From the NCBI GenBank assembly GCA_963798075.1, contig CAWCRU010000018.1:124001-188000 (forward strand): DNA of 64,000 bases, read 5' to 3'. This document shows positions 17,827-26,646 of this stretch, piece after piece. The stretch comes from DATAOG01 sp963798075 (GTDB lineage Bacteria; Pseudomonadota; Alphaproteobacteria; Geminicoccales; Geminicoccaceae). The notes beneath the pieces are model-generated. The model worked only from the letters and a program-made list of their open reading frames with translations. It ran no database searches and was not told the origin of the DNA. The translations under genes and the position numbers were made by a program. Numbering within the stretch: position 1 is the first letter of the stretch; every line of letters starts with the position of its first letter.

Positions 17827-19133
17827 GCGGCCTCACTCCGCGCGAGATCGTTTCCGAGCTCGATCGCTTCATCGTCGGCCAGCAGGCCGCCAAGCGCGCG
17901 GTCGCGATCGCGCTGCGCAACCGCTGGCGGCGCCTGAAGCTGGACGAGACCCTGCGCGAGGAGGTCCTGCCCAAGAACATCCTGACGATCGGCCCGACCG
18001 GCTGCGGCAAGACCGAGATCGCGCGCCGCCTGGCCAAGCTCGCGCAGGCGCCGTTCCTCAAGGTCGAGGCGACCAAGTTCACCGAGGTCGGCTACGTCGG
18101 CCGGGATGTCGAATCGATCATCCGCGACCTGGTCGAGGTGGCTCTCATGATGACCCGCGAGCGGCTGAGCAAGGAGGTCACGGCCAAGGCCGAGCTCAAT
18201 GCCGAGGAGCGCGTGCTGGGCGCCCTGGTCGGCGCGAACGCGACCCCGGAGACGCGCGACAAGTTCCGCCGGCTGCTGCGCGAAGGCGCGCTCGCTGAGA
18301 AGGAGATCGAGCTCGAGGTCGCCGATCGGGCGGGCATGTCGCTGCCGACCTTCGACATTCCGGGCATGCCGGGCGCCCAGATGGGCATGCTCAATCTCGG
18401 CGACATCTTCGGCAAGGCGTTCGGCGAGCGCACCAAGCGCAGGCGCATGACCGTGGCCGCGAGCTATGCGCTGCTGATGGAGGAGGAGGCCGACAAGCTG
18501 CTCGACCAGGAGCAGGTCAAGCGCGAGGCGCTGAGCGCGGTCGAGCAGAACGGCATCGTGTTCCTCGACGAGATCGACAAGATCAGCCGGGGCGAGGGTC
18601 GGGGCGGCGCCGATGTCTCGCGCGAGGGCGTGCAACGCGACCTTTTGCCGCTGATCGAGGGCACCAGCGTCACCACCAAGCATGGCGCGGTCCGCACCGA
18701 GCACATCCTGTTCATCGCGAGCGGCGCCTTCCACAACAGCAAGCCCTCGGACCTGTTGCCGGAACTCCAGGGCAGGCTGCCGATCCGGGTCGAGCTGCAT
18801 CCGCTGACCGAGGCGGATCTCGCGCGCATCCTGGTCGAGCCCGAGGCGAGCCTGATCAAGCAATATGTCGCCCTGCTGGCGACCGAAGGCGTGACGCTCG
18901 AGTTCACCGACGGCGCGGTCGCCGAGATTGCGCGGCTCGCGACCGAGATCAACGAGCGGGTCGAGAACATCGGCGCCCGCAGGCTGCACACCGTGATGGA
19001 GCGGCTGGTCGAGGAGATCAGCTTCACCGCCTCCGACAGGGCCGGCGAGCGGCTGGTGATCGATCCCGATTACGTGCGCGCCAACGTCGGCCATCTGCTC
19101 GAGGGCGCCGATCTCACCAAGTTCATTCTGTGA
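17823..19133 (+). CDS. hslU: ATP-dependent protease ATPase subunit HslU
   Basis: HslU is the AAA+ unfoldase partner of HslV. The 436 residues contain LTPREIVSELDRFIVGQ, Walker A GPTGCGKTEIARRLA, the pore-loop GYVGRDVES, the inserted I-domain (about residues 110-240), Walker B GIVFLDEIDKI and the C-terminal tail ending DLTKFIL that docks into HslV. ATGA overlap with hslV indicates translational coupling. Confidence 0.98.
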   Translation: MSGLTPREIVSELDRFIVGQQAAKRAVAIALRNRWRRLKLDETLREEVLPKNILTIGPTGCGKTEIARRLAKLAQAPFLKVEATKFTEVGYVGRDVESIIRDLVEVALMMTRERLSKEVTAKAELNAEERVLGALVGANATPETRDKFRRLLREGALAEKEIELEVADRAGMSLPTFDIPGMPGAQMGMLNLGDIFGKAFGERTKRRRMTVAASYALLMEEEADKLLDQEQVKREALSAVEQNGIVFLDEIDKISRGEGRGGADVSREGVQRDLLPLIEGTSVTTKHGAVRTEHILFIASGAFHNSKPSDLLPELQGRLPIRVELHPLTEADLARILVEPEASLIKQYVALLATEGVTLEFTDGAVAEIARLATEINERVENIGARRLHTVMERLVEEISFTASDRAGERLVIDPDYVRANVGHLLEGADLTKFIL

Positions 19134-19478
19134 GGGGCCGGCGGGCGCCCACCCGGGCCCGCGGAACGAAGGGCACGAGCCGGTCGGCAAGCCCGCCCGG
19201 CCCGGTCCTTTCGGGGCGGCACGGCCGCCCATTTCGACATCACCCTGCACCATCCCAACTCGCCGGCTGAAAAATCGCTAAATTTGATTGGATTAGGCAG
19301 CCTGTCTAAAGCCGGATGTGAACCTAGAGCGGTGACGCGCTGGAGTCGAGAGAAAAATCGCGCGAGTAGCACCGACGGCTCGGGGCTGCGCGATCGGCAG
19401 GACCCGGCTCCTGGTCGATGACGACCGGGCGCGGCGCCGATCCGTGCTCGGCCGGATGCATCCTCCGATGAGCGGGAA
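19134..19478. other. Intergenic region downstream of hslU
   Basis: This 345-base gap lies between convergent hslU and the ModE-type gene. A GC hairpin just after hslU (GCGGGC and GCCCGC around 19149-19170) has no T-run. A more AT-rich patch (19258-19290, AAAAATCGCTAAATTTGATTGG) has no clear gene. I see no RNA gene. Confidence 0.35.
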
Positions 19479-19832
19479 CTAGGGCTCGCGGGCCGTCTTC
19501 AGCTCGCTCTCGATCGCGCCGAGATGCGGCTCTGCAGCGCTGACCGCCGCCTGCTCGATCGCCCGATAGCGCTGCAAGAGCTCGCGGCCGAAGGCCGTCA
19601 GCTGCGCGCCGCCGCCCTGGCGGCCGCCGGCGCGGGCGTCGACCAGCGGCGCCCGGAAGCTCGTGTTCAGGCTTTCCACCAGCAGCCATGCCCGGCGGTA
19701 GGACATCGCCATGGCGCGCCCGGCCGCCGAGATCGATCCGGTCTCGTCGATCAGCTCGAGCAGGCGGACTTTGCCCGGGCCGACCCGCCGGCCGCCGGCA
19801 AAATCGATCCGGATCGTGAGCCGGGCATCCAA
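19479..19832 (-). CDS. ModE-type LysR-like DNA-binding regulator, N-terminal domain only
   Basis: This 117-residue protein corresponds to the winged helix-turn-helix domain of ModE. It shows RVGPGKVRLLELIDETGSISAAGRAMAMSYRRAWLLVESLN, in parts GSISAAGRAMAMSYRRAW (recognition helix) and LVESLN, followed by GGRQGGGAQLTAFGRELLQRYR, in part GGAQLTAFG. It lacks the C-terminal molybdate-binding (MOP) domains, so ligand sensing is not obvious; such short forms are common in Proteobacteria and often annotated as winged helix-turn-helix regulators. No molybdate transport genes are adjacent. It lies 24 bases from the icd stop, on the same strand. Confidence 0.85.
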   Translation of the reverse strand: MDARLTIRIDFAGGRRVGPGKVRLLELIDETGSISAAGRAMAMSYRRAWLLVESLNTSFRAPLVDARAGGRQGGGAQLTAFGRELLQRYRAIEQAAVSAAEPHLGAIESELKTAREP

Positions 19833-19856
19833 GGGGCCGCGCTCCCGGGCCCGCGC

Positions 19857-21074
19857 TCAGACGGCGAGCGCGGCCTTCAGCCCGACCGCGAGCGCATTCA
19901 GGAACTGCTCGGTCGTGAGCCAGGGCTGGTCGGGGCCGATTAGCAGCGCCAGGTCCTTGGTCATCTGGCCGCCTTCGACGGTCGCGACGCAGACCCGCTC
20001 CAGCGTGTCGGCGAAGTCCTCGACTTCGGGCGTGTTGTCGATCCGGGCCCGGTAGGTGAGGCCGCGGCTCCAGGCGAAGATCGAGGCGATCGGGTTGGTC
20101 GAGGTGGGCTTGCCCTGCTGGTGCTGGCGAAAGTGGCGGGTCACGGTGCCGTGCGCCGCCTCGGCCTCGACCGTCTTGCCGTCCGGGGTCATGAGCACCG
20201 AGGTCATGAGGCCGAGCGAGCCGAAGCCCTGGGCGACGGTGTCGCTCTGCACGTCGCCATCATAATTCTTGCATGCCCAGACGAAATTGCCGCTCCATTT
20301 GAGCGCCGCGGCGACCATGTCGTCGATCAGGCGGTGCTCGTAGGTCAGCTTCCGTTCGGCAAACCGATCTTTGAACTCGCCGTCGAAGACTTCCTGGAAC
20401 AGATCCTTGAAGCGGCCGTCGTAGGCCTTGAGGATGGTGTTCTTGGTCGAGAGGTAGAGCGGCCAGCCGCGCAGCAGCGCGTAGTTCATGCAGGCGCGGG
20501 CGAAGTCGCGGATCGAATCGTCGAGGTTGTACATGCCAAGCGCCACCCCGCCGCCCGGAAACCGGAAGATCTCGTACTGCTGCGGCGGCGAGCCGTCGTC
20601 CGGGGTGAAGGTCATGGTGAGCGTGCCGGCGCCAGGAACCCTGAAGTCAGTGGCGCGATACTGGTCGCCGAAGGCGTGGCGACCAATCACGATCGGCGAT
20701 GTCCAACCCGGAACCAGGCGCGGCACGTTCTTGCAGATGATCGGCTCGCGGAACACGGTGCCGCCCAGGATGTTGCGGATCGTGCCGTTGGGCGAGCGCC
20801 ACATCTTCTTGAGCCCGAACTCTTTGACGCGGGCCTCGTCGGGCGTGATGGTCGCGCATTTGACCCCGACGTTGTGGATCTTGATCGCCTCGGCCGCCTC
20901 GACCGTGACCCGGTCCTCGGTCGCATCCCGGTTCTCGATGCTGAGGTCGAAGTACAGGGTCTCGAGGTCGAGATACGGGAAAATCAGCTGCTCCTTGATC
21001 ATCCGCCAGATGATCCGGGTCATCTCGTCGCCGTCGATCTCGACGATCGGCTTTTGCACCTTGATCTTCGCCAT
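19857..21074 (-). CDS. icd: NADP-dependent isocitrate dehydrogenase
   Basis: This enzyme oxidatively decarboxylates isocitrate to 2-oxoglutarate in the TCA cycle. The start at 21074 (MAKIKVQKPIVEIDGDEMTR) gives 405 residues, the length of the eukaryotic-like type II family found in Alphaproteobacteria. The motifs DEMTRIIW, VKCATITPDEARV, MWRSPNGTIRNILGGTVFREPI (in part SPNGTIRNILGG), DDMVAAALKWSGNFVWACKNYDGDV (in part CKNYDGDVQSD) and AAHGTVTRHF are present. An in-frame upstream extension lacks similarity and is left out. Confidence 0.96.
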   Translation of the reverse strand: MAKIKVQKPIVEIDGDEMTRIIWRMIKEQLIFPYLDLETLYFDLSIENRDATEDRVTVEAAEAIKIHNVGVKCATITPDEARVKEFGLKKMWRSPNGTIRNILGGTVFREPIICKNVPRLVPGWTSPIVIGRHAFGDQYRATDFRVPGAGTLTMTFTPDDGSPPQQYEIFRFPGGGVALGMYNLDDSIRDFARACMNYALLRGWPLYLSTKNTILKAYDGRFKDLFQEVFDGEFKDRFAERKLTYEHRLIDDMVAAALKWSGNFVWACKNYDGDVQSDTVAQGFGSLGLMTSVLMTPDGKTVEAEAAHGTVTRHFRQHQQGKPTSTNPIASIFAWSRGLTYRARIDNTPEVEDFADTLERVCVATVEGGQMTKDLALLIGPDQPWLTTEQFLNALAVGLKAALAV

Positions 21075-21168
21075 GCTCGATCTCTCGGGGCTTGAGGAGT
21101 CTGCGGCCTGCGGGTTTGTAACCGACGCCCGCGCCCGGCGCCAGGGTCGCAGACCTGCCGCAATGGGC

Positions 21169-21867
21169 TCACAAGAGCCAGATCGGGTCCTTGATCTGCG
21201 CCAGGAAGGCCTGATGCGCGGCCAGCTCGCCCGGGGTTGGCGCATGCGGTCGGGGTGCGCGGGGCACCCGTTCGCGGACCAGGACCGTGAGCTGCTCGGT
21301 GCGTGCCACGATCAGGCCCAGATCCGGCTGACGGCCGCCGATCAGGGCCAGATAGACCTCGGCCAGGAGCTCGGCGTCGAGCAGGGCGCCGTGGCGGCTG
21401 CGCGCCGTGGCATCGACGTTGAAGCGCCGGCAGAGCGCGTCCAGGCTCGCGGGCGCGCCGGGGAAACGCTGGCGGGCCAGCTGGAGGGTGTCGATCACGC
21501 GGTGCCTGCCGTCGAGCCGGGGCCGGCCGAAGCGGGCGAGCTCGCTGTTGAGAAAGGCGATGTCGAAGGCGGAGTTGTGCGCCACGAGCTGGGCGGCCTC
21601 GAGGCCATCGGCGCCGCCCGGGTGGAGAAACGTCAGGAAATCCTCGACCACCTCCGCGAACACCGGCTGCTCGCCGAGGAAGGCCGCGGTCAGGCCGTGC
21701 ACCAGCTGGGCGTCGGCCGGGATGTCGCGCTCGGGATTGAGGTAGCTGTGGAAGATGCGGCCGGTCGGCAGGTGGTTGACCAGCTCGATGGCGCCGATCT
21801 CGACCAGGCGGTGGCCCTCGCCCGGCTCCAGGCCGGTGGTCTCGGTGTCGATCACGATCTCGCGCAT
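21169..21867 (-). CDS. dnaQ: DNA polymerase III epsilon subunit (proofreading exonuclease)
   Basis: DnaQ is the 3'-5' exonuclease of the replicative polymerase. Among the 232 residues the DEDDh motifs are present: DTETTG (Asp7, Glu9) in Exo I, AHNSAFDIAFLN in Exo II and HGALLDAELLAEVYL in Exo III with the catalytic His. It overlaps coaE by 16 bases and belongs to the alphaproteobacterial maf-aroE-coaE-dnaQ block. The C-terminus (residues about 190-232) is the alpha-binding tail. Confidence 0.95.
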   Translation of the reverse strand: MREIVIDTETTGLEPGEGHRLVEIGAIELVNHLPTGRIFHSYLNPERDIPADAQLVHGLTAAFLGEQPVFAEVVEDFLTFLHPGGADGLEAAQLVAHNSAFDIAFLNSELARFGRPRLDGRHRVIDTLQLARQRFPGAPASLDALCRRFNVDATARSRHGALLDAELLAEVYLALIGGRQPDLGLIVARTEQLTVLVRERVPRAPRPHAPTPGELAAHQAFLAQIKDPIWLL

Positions 21868-22478
21868 GGCGTTCCTCGTCCGGCCGCGAGGCGGCCGCGC
21901 AGCCTGTCGATGATCGCCCCGATCGCCTGGATCGCCCGGCGCCGGTCGAGGCCAGTCGGGATCACGAAGTCGGCGCGCCGGCGTTTGTCGCGGTCGGGCA
22001 GCTGCCGGGCCCGGATTGCAGCCAGGCGGGCGGCGGTCATGCCCGGGCGGCGAAGCACGCGCTGGGTCTGGATGAAGGCGGGCGCGCTCACCACCGCGAC
22101 GGCGTCGACCCGGCGCTCGCCGCCGGTCTCGTAGAGCAGCGGAATGTCGAGGACCGCGAGCCCCTCACCGCGAGCGCGGCAGCGGCCAAGGAAGCGGTCC
22201 TGCTCGGCCCGGACCAGGGGGTGCAGGATCGCCTCCAGTCGCTGCAGCGCGGCCGGATCGCCGAACACCCGCCGGCCGAGCGCCTGCCGGTCGATCGCCC
22301 GCGCGCCGGCGCAGTCCGCAAACGCCTCGCCGACCGGCCCGACGCCGGCGCCCCCCGGCCCGAGCAGGCGGTACACGGCGGCATCGGCGTCGAATACCGG
22401 CAGACCGAAGCTTCGAAAGGTCTGGGCCGCGGTCGACTTGCCCATGGCGATCGAGCCGGTGAGGCCAAGGACGATCAT
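21852..22478 (-). CDS. coaE: Dephospho-CoA kinase
   Basis: CoaE performs the last step of coenzyme A synthesis, phosphorylating the ribose 3'-OH of dephospho-CoA. The 208 residues start with MIVLGLTGSIAMGKSTAAQ, whose P-loop GSIAMGKST is diagnostic, followed by DADAAVYRLLGPGG and LDIPLLYETGGERRVDAVAVV, in part DIPLLYETGGE. It lies nine bases after aroE and overlaps dnaQ. Confidence 0.95.
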   Translation of the reverse strand: MIVLGLTGSIAMGKSTAAQTFRSFGLPVFDADAAVYRLLGPGGAGVGPVGEAFADCAGARAIDRQALGRRVFGDPAALQRLEAILHPLVRAEQDRFLGRCRARGEGLAVLDIPLLYETGGERRVDAVAVVSAPAFIQTQRVLRRPGMTAARLAAIRARQLPDRDKRRRADFVIPTGLDRRRAIQAIGAIIDRLRGRLAAGRGTPCARS

Positions 22479-22487
22479 GGCTCAGCC

Positions 22488-23342
22488 TCAAAGGCCCGCA
22501 AGGACCGCGATGCGCAGCTCCGGGTCGACCACGGGCTCGACCCCGAACCAGGCGTGAAAGCCAGGCCGCGCCTGGTGGAGCAGCATGCCAAGGCCGTCGA
22601 CCACCGGATGGCCGTGGGCGCGGGCGACGGCCAGGAGCGGCGTGATCAGCGGCGTGTAGACGACGTCGGCCACCAGCGCTGTGCGCGGCAGGGCGTCGAG
22701 CGACAGGACCAGGGGCGGTTGTCCCGCCATGCCGAGACTCGTGGTGTTGACCAGCAGGGCTGCGCCCTCGAGGGCGGCCGCGCGCTCGGTCCAGGGCACG
22801 GCGGTGACCGGCCCGTCGAGCTCGGCCGTGAGCTTGCGCGCCCTGTCGGGCGTCCGGTTGAGCAGCCGCACCTCGGGCGCGCCGGCATCGAGCAGCGCCA
22901 CGGTCACCGCCCGCGCCGCGCCGCCGGCCCCGAGCAGGACCGCCGGGCCCGCCTCGGCCCGCCAACCGGGCCAGCCGGCGGCAAGGCTGGCGAGAAAGCC
23001 AAAGCCGTCGCTGTTGTCGCCGGCGAGGCTGCCGTCGGCCTCGATCGTGATGGTGTTGACCGCGCCGATCCGGTGCGCGAGCGGGGTCGCGCGGTCGACC
23101 AGGGCGAGTGCGGCTTCCTTGTGCGGGATCGTCAGGTTGCAGCCGCGAAAGCCAAGCGCGGGCAGTGCGTGCAGGGCCTCCGTCAGGCGCTCGGGCGGGA
23201 CCGCGAGCGGGACATAGGCACCGTCGATGCCATGCCGGCGCAGCCAGTGGCCGTGCAGGCGCGGCGACAGCGAATGGCCGACCGGCCAGCCCATGATGCC
23301 GGCGAGCCTGGCGCGGCCGGTGAGATAGGGCACCCCGGTCAT
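22488..23342 (-). CDS. aroE: Shikimate dehydrogenase (NADP)
   Basis: AroE reduces 3-dehydroshikimate to shikimate in aromatic amino acid synthesis. The 284 residues contain GWPVGHSLSPRLH (shikimate-binding serines), GCNLTIPHKEAAL with the catalytic lysine, DNSDGFGFLASL with the catalytic Asp, and the NADP fold LLGAGGAARAVTVALLDAG. The start overlaps the maf stop by four bases. Confidence 0.96.
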   Translation of the reverse strand: MTGVPYLTGRARLAGIMGWPVGHSLSPRLHGHWLRRHGIDGAYVPLAVPPERLTEALHALPALGFRGCNLTIPHKEAALALVDRATPLAHRIGAVNTITIEADGSLAGDNSDGFGFLASLAAGWPGWRAEAGPAVLLGAGGAARAVTVALLDAGAPEVRLLNRTPDRARKLTAELDGPVTAVPWTERAAALEGAALLVNTTSLGMAGQPPLVLSLDALPRTALVADVVYTPLITPLLAVARAHGHPVVDGLGMLLHQARPGFHAWFGVEPVVDPELRIAVLAGL

Positions 23343-23974
23343 CGCGCCAGGGCCCCCTGGCCGCGCAGGAACTCCAGCACCTCGAGGAGCGGCAGGCCCT
23401 GGATCGCGAACGGATCGCCCTCGATCCGCGCGAGCAGCTGCGCCCCCAGTCCCTCGATGTGATAGGCGCCGACCGAGGTCAGCGCGGCCTCGCCGATCGC
23501 CTCCAGATAAGCGTCGAGGAAGGGGCTCGAGCAGGGCCTGAGCCAGAGCCTGGCGATCGCGAGCCGGTGCCAGACCCGGGCGCCGTTGCGGAACGCGACC
23601 ACGGCCGTCGCGAGCTCATGCCCGCGGCCGGCAAGCTGCTCGAGCTGGGCGCGCGCCTGCGCCCGATCGGCAGGCTTGGCGAGCCAGCGGTCGTCGCAGC
23701 AGAGGATCTGATCGGCGCCGAGCACGATCGCCTCGGCCGGCACCCGGCTCGCGACTCGCCCGGCCTTCAGCTCGGCGAGGGCGACCGCCGCATCCCCGGG
23801 ACCGACCTGCTCACCCTGCAGCGCATCGCGGACCGCTTCCTCGTCGATCGCCGCCGGGCGCTGCTCCACCTCGACACCGGCCGCCCGCAGCAGCCGCGCC
23901 CGCGCCGGGCTGGCCGAGGCCAGGATCACCGGGGGCGCGTCGGCGCATCGCAGGGCCTCCACTCGCGAGGTCAT
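23339..23974 (-). CDS. maf: Maf-family nucleotide pyrophosphatase
   Basis: Maf proteins hydrolyse non-canonical or canonical nucleoside triphosphates and influence septation. The 211 residues begin with LASASPARARLLRAAGVEVE, in part LASASPARARLL, the phosphate-binding signature. EEAVRDALQG, ADQILCCDDRWLAKPADRAQAR in part GADQILCCDDRWL, and EGDPFAIQGLPLLEVLEFLR in part GDPFAIQGLPL complete the family pattern. It is coupled to aroE through an ATGA overlap. Confidence 0.94.
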   Translation of the reverse strand: MTSRVEALRCADAPPVILASASPARARLLRAAGVEVEQRPAAIDEEAVRDALQGEQVGPGDAAVALAELKAGRVASRVPAEAIVLGADQILCCDDRWLAKPADRAQARAQLEQLAGRGHELATAVVAFRNGARVWHRLAIARLWLRPCSSPFLDAYLEAIGEAALTSVGAYHIEGLGAQLLARIEGDPFAIQGLPLLEVLEFLRGQGALAR

Positions 23975-23988
23975 CGGGGCGCCGGCGG

Positions 23989-25389
23989 TCAGCTGGGCAG
24001 CCGGACCAGGACGCGCAGCCCGCCCTCGGGCGCCTCGGTCAGCTCGATGTCGCCGCCATGGCCGAGCACGATGTCGCGAGCGATCGTCAGGCCCAGCCCA
24101 ACCCCCCCGGTGCTCGGGTTGCGCGAGCCCTCGATCCGGTAGAACGCCTTGAACACGGCCTCGCGCTGGTCGACCGGAATGCCGGGGCCGTCGTCATCGA
24201 TCGCGATCCAGACGTGATCGCCCTGCGCCGCGACGCGGATGCCGACCCAGCGCGCGTGACGGACCGCATTCTGGACCAGATTGGTCAGGCAGCGGCGCAT
24301 CGCGATCGGCCGCAACGGCAGGGTGATCGCGCTCTCGAGCTCGACCTCGACCGGGATCGGGCCCGCGCTCGTGCGCTGCGCGACCTCCTGCAGCAGGGGT
24401 CCGAGATCGGTCGCCGCGATCGCTTCCTGGCCTTCGCCGCGGGCGAACGCCAGATAGCCGTCGACCACGTTGACCATCTCGTCGACGTCGGCGCGCAGGC
24501 CCGCGAGGTCGCCCTGCTGCGCCTGGCCGTCGGCCAGCATCTCGAGCTCGAGCCGCATCCGGGTCAAGGGCGTCCTGAGATCGTGCGAGACCGCCGCGAG
24601 CAGCTCGGTGCGCTGGCCGATGTAGCGGTGGATGCGTTTGCGCATCTGGTTGAAGGCCGCGCCCGCCTGTCGGATCTCGGTCGGCCCGGCGAGCTTGAAG
24701 TCGCCGACGTCGCGCCCCTTGCCGAAGTGATCGACCGCCCGGGCGAGCCGCAGGATCGGCTGCACCTGGCGGTTCATGAAGTAGATCGCCAGAACCAGCA
24801 GCAAAAGCGACATGCCGACCATCCAGCCGATGAACACCTGAGTGGTGGTGCTGTCGACCCGCTTGCGCGGCGCCAGCACGCGCAAGAGACCGTCTTTGAG
24901 CTGCACGTAGACGGCGATCCGGCGCGGCAGCTCGACCGGCCGGGTGTCGATCGCGAACGGGCGGTCGAGGGCGCTGGCAAAGGTCTGCGCGAGCCGGAGA
25001 TCGAGCGCGCTCCGGGACGCCAGCCCGGAGGTCCTGGCCTCCGGGTGCAGGGCTCCGGCCGGTTCCAGGGAGACCGTGAAATCCAGGTGGTCGCGGGCAA
25101 GATCGAGCACGCGGCCCTTGGCCTGCGGGGTCTGGGCGGCCTCGAGCAGCTCGACCACCAGGCCCACCTCGCCCGCGAAGCCCGACGCCAGCCAGCGGGT
25201 CACCGAATCCCAGTGCCGCTCATAGAACACGTAGGCGAGCACCGCCTGCAGGATCAGGAGCGGCATGATGACGATCAGGAGGGAACGGCTGAACAGGCTG
25301 CGCGGTACGACCCGCGGCAGGCGCGCAACCGTGGGTGCCGCCTCGTTCGGGCGGTTAATTGCCAGGCCGGAGAACATAGCCTTCGCCAC
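23989..25389 (-). CDS. EnvZ-type sensor histidine kinase
   Basis: This is an inner-membrane histidine kinase of 466 residues from a GTG at 25389 (an ATG four codons later is an alternative). It has transmembrane helices near residues 33-54 (SLLIVIMPLLILQAVLAYVF) and 188-209 (GWMVGMSLLLLVLAIYFM) around a periplasmic sensor domain. A HAMP linker follows, then the phospho-acceptor helix AAVSHDLRTPLTRMRLELEM, a HATPase_c domain with NLVQNAVRHA (N box), DDGPGIP (G1) and GGVGLGLTIA (G2). It overlaps its response regulator by 35 bases. The arrangement with MarR and the aminotransferase next door matches Rhodospirillales genomes, from memory. The stimulus is unknown. Confidence 0.93.
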   Translation of the reverse strand: MAKAMFSGLAINRPNEAAPTVARLPRVVPRSLFSRSLLIVIMPLLILQAVLAYVFYERHWDSVTRWLASGFAGEVGLVVELLEAAQTPQAKGRVLDLARDHLDFTVSLEPAGALHPEARTSGLASRSALDLRLAQTFASALDRPFAIDTRPVELPRRIAVYVQLKDGLLRVLAPRKRVDSTTTQVFIGWMVGMSLLLLVLAIYFMNRQVQPILRLARAVDHFGKGRDVGDFKLAGPTEIRQAGAAFNQMRKRIHRYIGQRTELLAAVSHDLRTPLTRMRLELEMLADGQAQQGDLAGLRADVDEMVNVVDGYLAFARGEGQEAIAATDLGPLLQEVAQRTSAGPIPVEVELESAITLPLRPIAMRRCLTNLVQNAVRHARWVGIRVAAQGDHVWIAIDDDGPGIPVDQREAVFKAFYRIEGSRNPSTGGVGLGLTIARDIVLGHGGDIELTEAPEGGLRVLVRLPS

Positions 25390-26062
25390 GCTTGGTCAAC
25401 AGATAACGGGGCCGGCGCGGATCGGGCTCGAGCTTGCGCCGCAAGCGCGCGATCTGCGTGTCGATCGCCCGATCCGAGCCGCTGATGCGGCTGCGCTGGC
25501 CGAGCTCCTGGCGGCTGATCGCGAGCCCCGGCTGGGCGGCCAGGATCTGCAGCAGCGACCACTCGGCGTCGGTGAGATGGATGCGCTGGTCGCCGCGCCA
25601 GAGCTCCTGACCGCCGGCATCCAGGGTGAACGGCCCGAACCGGAGCGGCTGGTCGGCGGGCGTCGCCGGCGCGACCCGGCGCAGGATGGTCGCGATCCGG
25701 AGCAGAAGCTCCCGCGGATCGAACGGTTTGGCCAGATAGTCGTCAGCGCCCGCCGACAGGCCGTTGACCCGGTCCTCGGTCTCGCCGCGGGCGGTCAGCA
25801 GCAGGATCGGCAGATCGAGCGCTGCCCGCAGCTCGCTGACCAGGCTGATGCCGTCCTGGCCGGGCAGCATGACGTCGAGGACCATGAGGTCGAACGCGAA
25901 GTTCTTGAGCGCGGCCTTGGCCTCGGCGGCATCGGCGGCGGCGCTCACGTGATAGCCGTGCTCGGTCAGATAGCGCTGCAGCAGGCGGCGCAGGCGGGCG
26001 TCGTCGTCGACCACCAGGATGTGGCGTCCCGCCTCGCTCGCTGGCGCCGTGCCGGGCGTCAA
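25355..26062 (-). CDS. OmpR-family response regulator
   Basis: The 235-residue regulator has an N-terminal receiver domain (HILVVDDDARLRRLL, phospho-acceptor Asp in MVLDVMLPGQDGISL, conserved Thr/Ala of LLLTARGETEDRV and Lys of YLAKPFDPREL). The C-terminal winged-helix DNA-binding domain (LTDAEWSLLQILAAQPG, SDRAIDTQIARLRRKLEPDP, GEGYVL) is of the OmpR/PhoB type. The start is a TTG at 26062. It is the cognate partner of the overlapping kinase. Confidence 0.94.
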   Translation of the reverse strand: MTPGTAPASEAGRHILVVDDDARLRRLLQRYLTEHGYHVSAAADAAEAKAALKNFAFDLMVLDVMLPGQDGISLVSELRAALDLPILLLTARGETEDRVNGLSAGADDYLAKPFDPRELLLRIATILRRVAPATPADQPLRFGPFTLDAGGQELWRGDQRIHLTDAEWSLLQILAAQPGLAISRQELGQRSRISGSDRAIDTQIARLRRKLEPDPRRPRYLLTKRGEGYVLRPGN

Positions 26063-26069
26063 TGCCGGC

Positions 26070-26588
26070 TCACCCGGTGCGCCGGCGCTGCCGGCGGGCG
26101 GGCTCGTCGAGCAGGCCCAGCAGCACTTTGTGGCAGCCCGCGACCGCTTCGGCGCCCGCTACCCGATAGGCGTCCGCGAGCCGCCGGCGCAGGCGGCCGC
26201 TCAGCTGCTCGTCGAGCTCGCGGCCGGCCGCGGTCAGCTCGAGCAGCCACTGGCGGCGGTCGCGCTGGCTCTGGCTCCTGGCGGTCAGGCGGGCGCCCTC
26301 CAACTCCTTGAGCAGACGCGAGAGGGTCTGCTTGGTGAGCTGCACCCGGCCCTGCAGCTCGACCATGGTGATGCCCGGCTGGCGGCCGATCCAATAGAGC
26401 ACCCGCTGGTGGTTGCGAGCGAAGCCCCGCTCGGTCAGCAGGCGGTCGGGCCGGGCGATCAGCGCCTGCCAGGCGGCATCCAGGAGCTCGATCCCGCGAC
26501 TCAGCTCCTCGTCGCGCAGGAACAGCGGATTGGGCGCGCCAAACGGCAGCTTACGGGCGACCTTCGGCTCGGTCACATTGACACTCAC
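26070..26588 (-). CDS. MarR-family transcriptional regulator
   Basis: The 172-residue regulator has a winged helix-turn-helix of MarR type: QRVLYWIGRQPGITMVELQG, VQLTKQTLSRLLKELEGARL (recognition helix) and the wing RSQSQRDRRQWLLELTAAG, with dimerisation helices at both ends. It starts at a GTG (26588). It is divergent from the branched-chain aminotransferase gene, with 58 bases between starts, so it may control that gene and itself. It is followed at eight bases by the OmpR-type regulator. Confidence 0.9.
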   Translation of the reverse strand: MSVNVTEPKVARKLPFGAPNPLFLRDEELSRGIELLDAAWQALIARPDRLLTERGFARNHQRVLYWIGRQPGITMVELQGRVQLTKQTLSRLLKELEGARLTARSQSQRDRRQWLLELTAAGRELDEQLSGRLRRRLADAYRVAGAEAVAGCHKVLLGLLDEPARRQRRRTG

Positions 26589-26607
26589 GAGCGCTCGATG
26601 CTACGCG
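26578..26607 (+). promoter_or_regulatory. Possible promoter for the aminotransferase gene
   Basis: TTGACA at 26578-26583 lies 18 bases before a weak -10 (TACGCT). GAGCGCTC, a perfect 8-base palindrome at 26590-26597, sits between the two boxes, where a repressor such as the divergent MarR could bind. The match is weak outside the -35. Confidence 0.25.
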
Positions 26608-26646
26608 CTGTCTCTTACCACAGGCAATTGCGAAAGGCAGCGTCTC

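Noticed and set aside
19140..19175. Hairpin after hslU as an intrinsic terminator
   Set aside because: The GC stem lacks a following T-run on either strand, so intrinsic termination is not supported.
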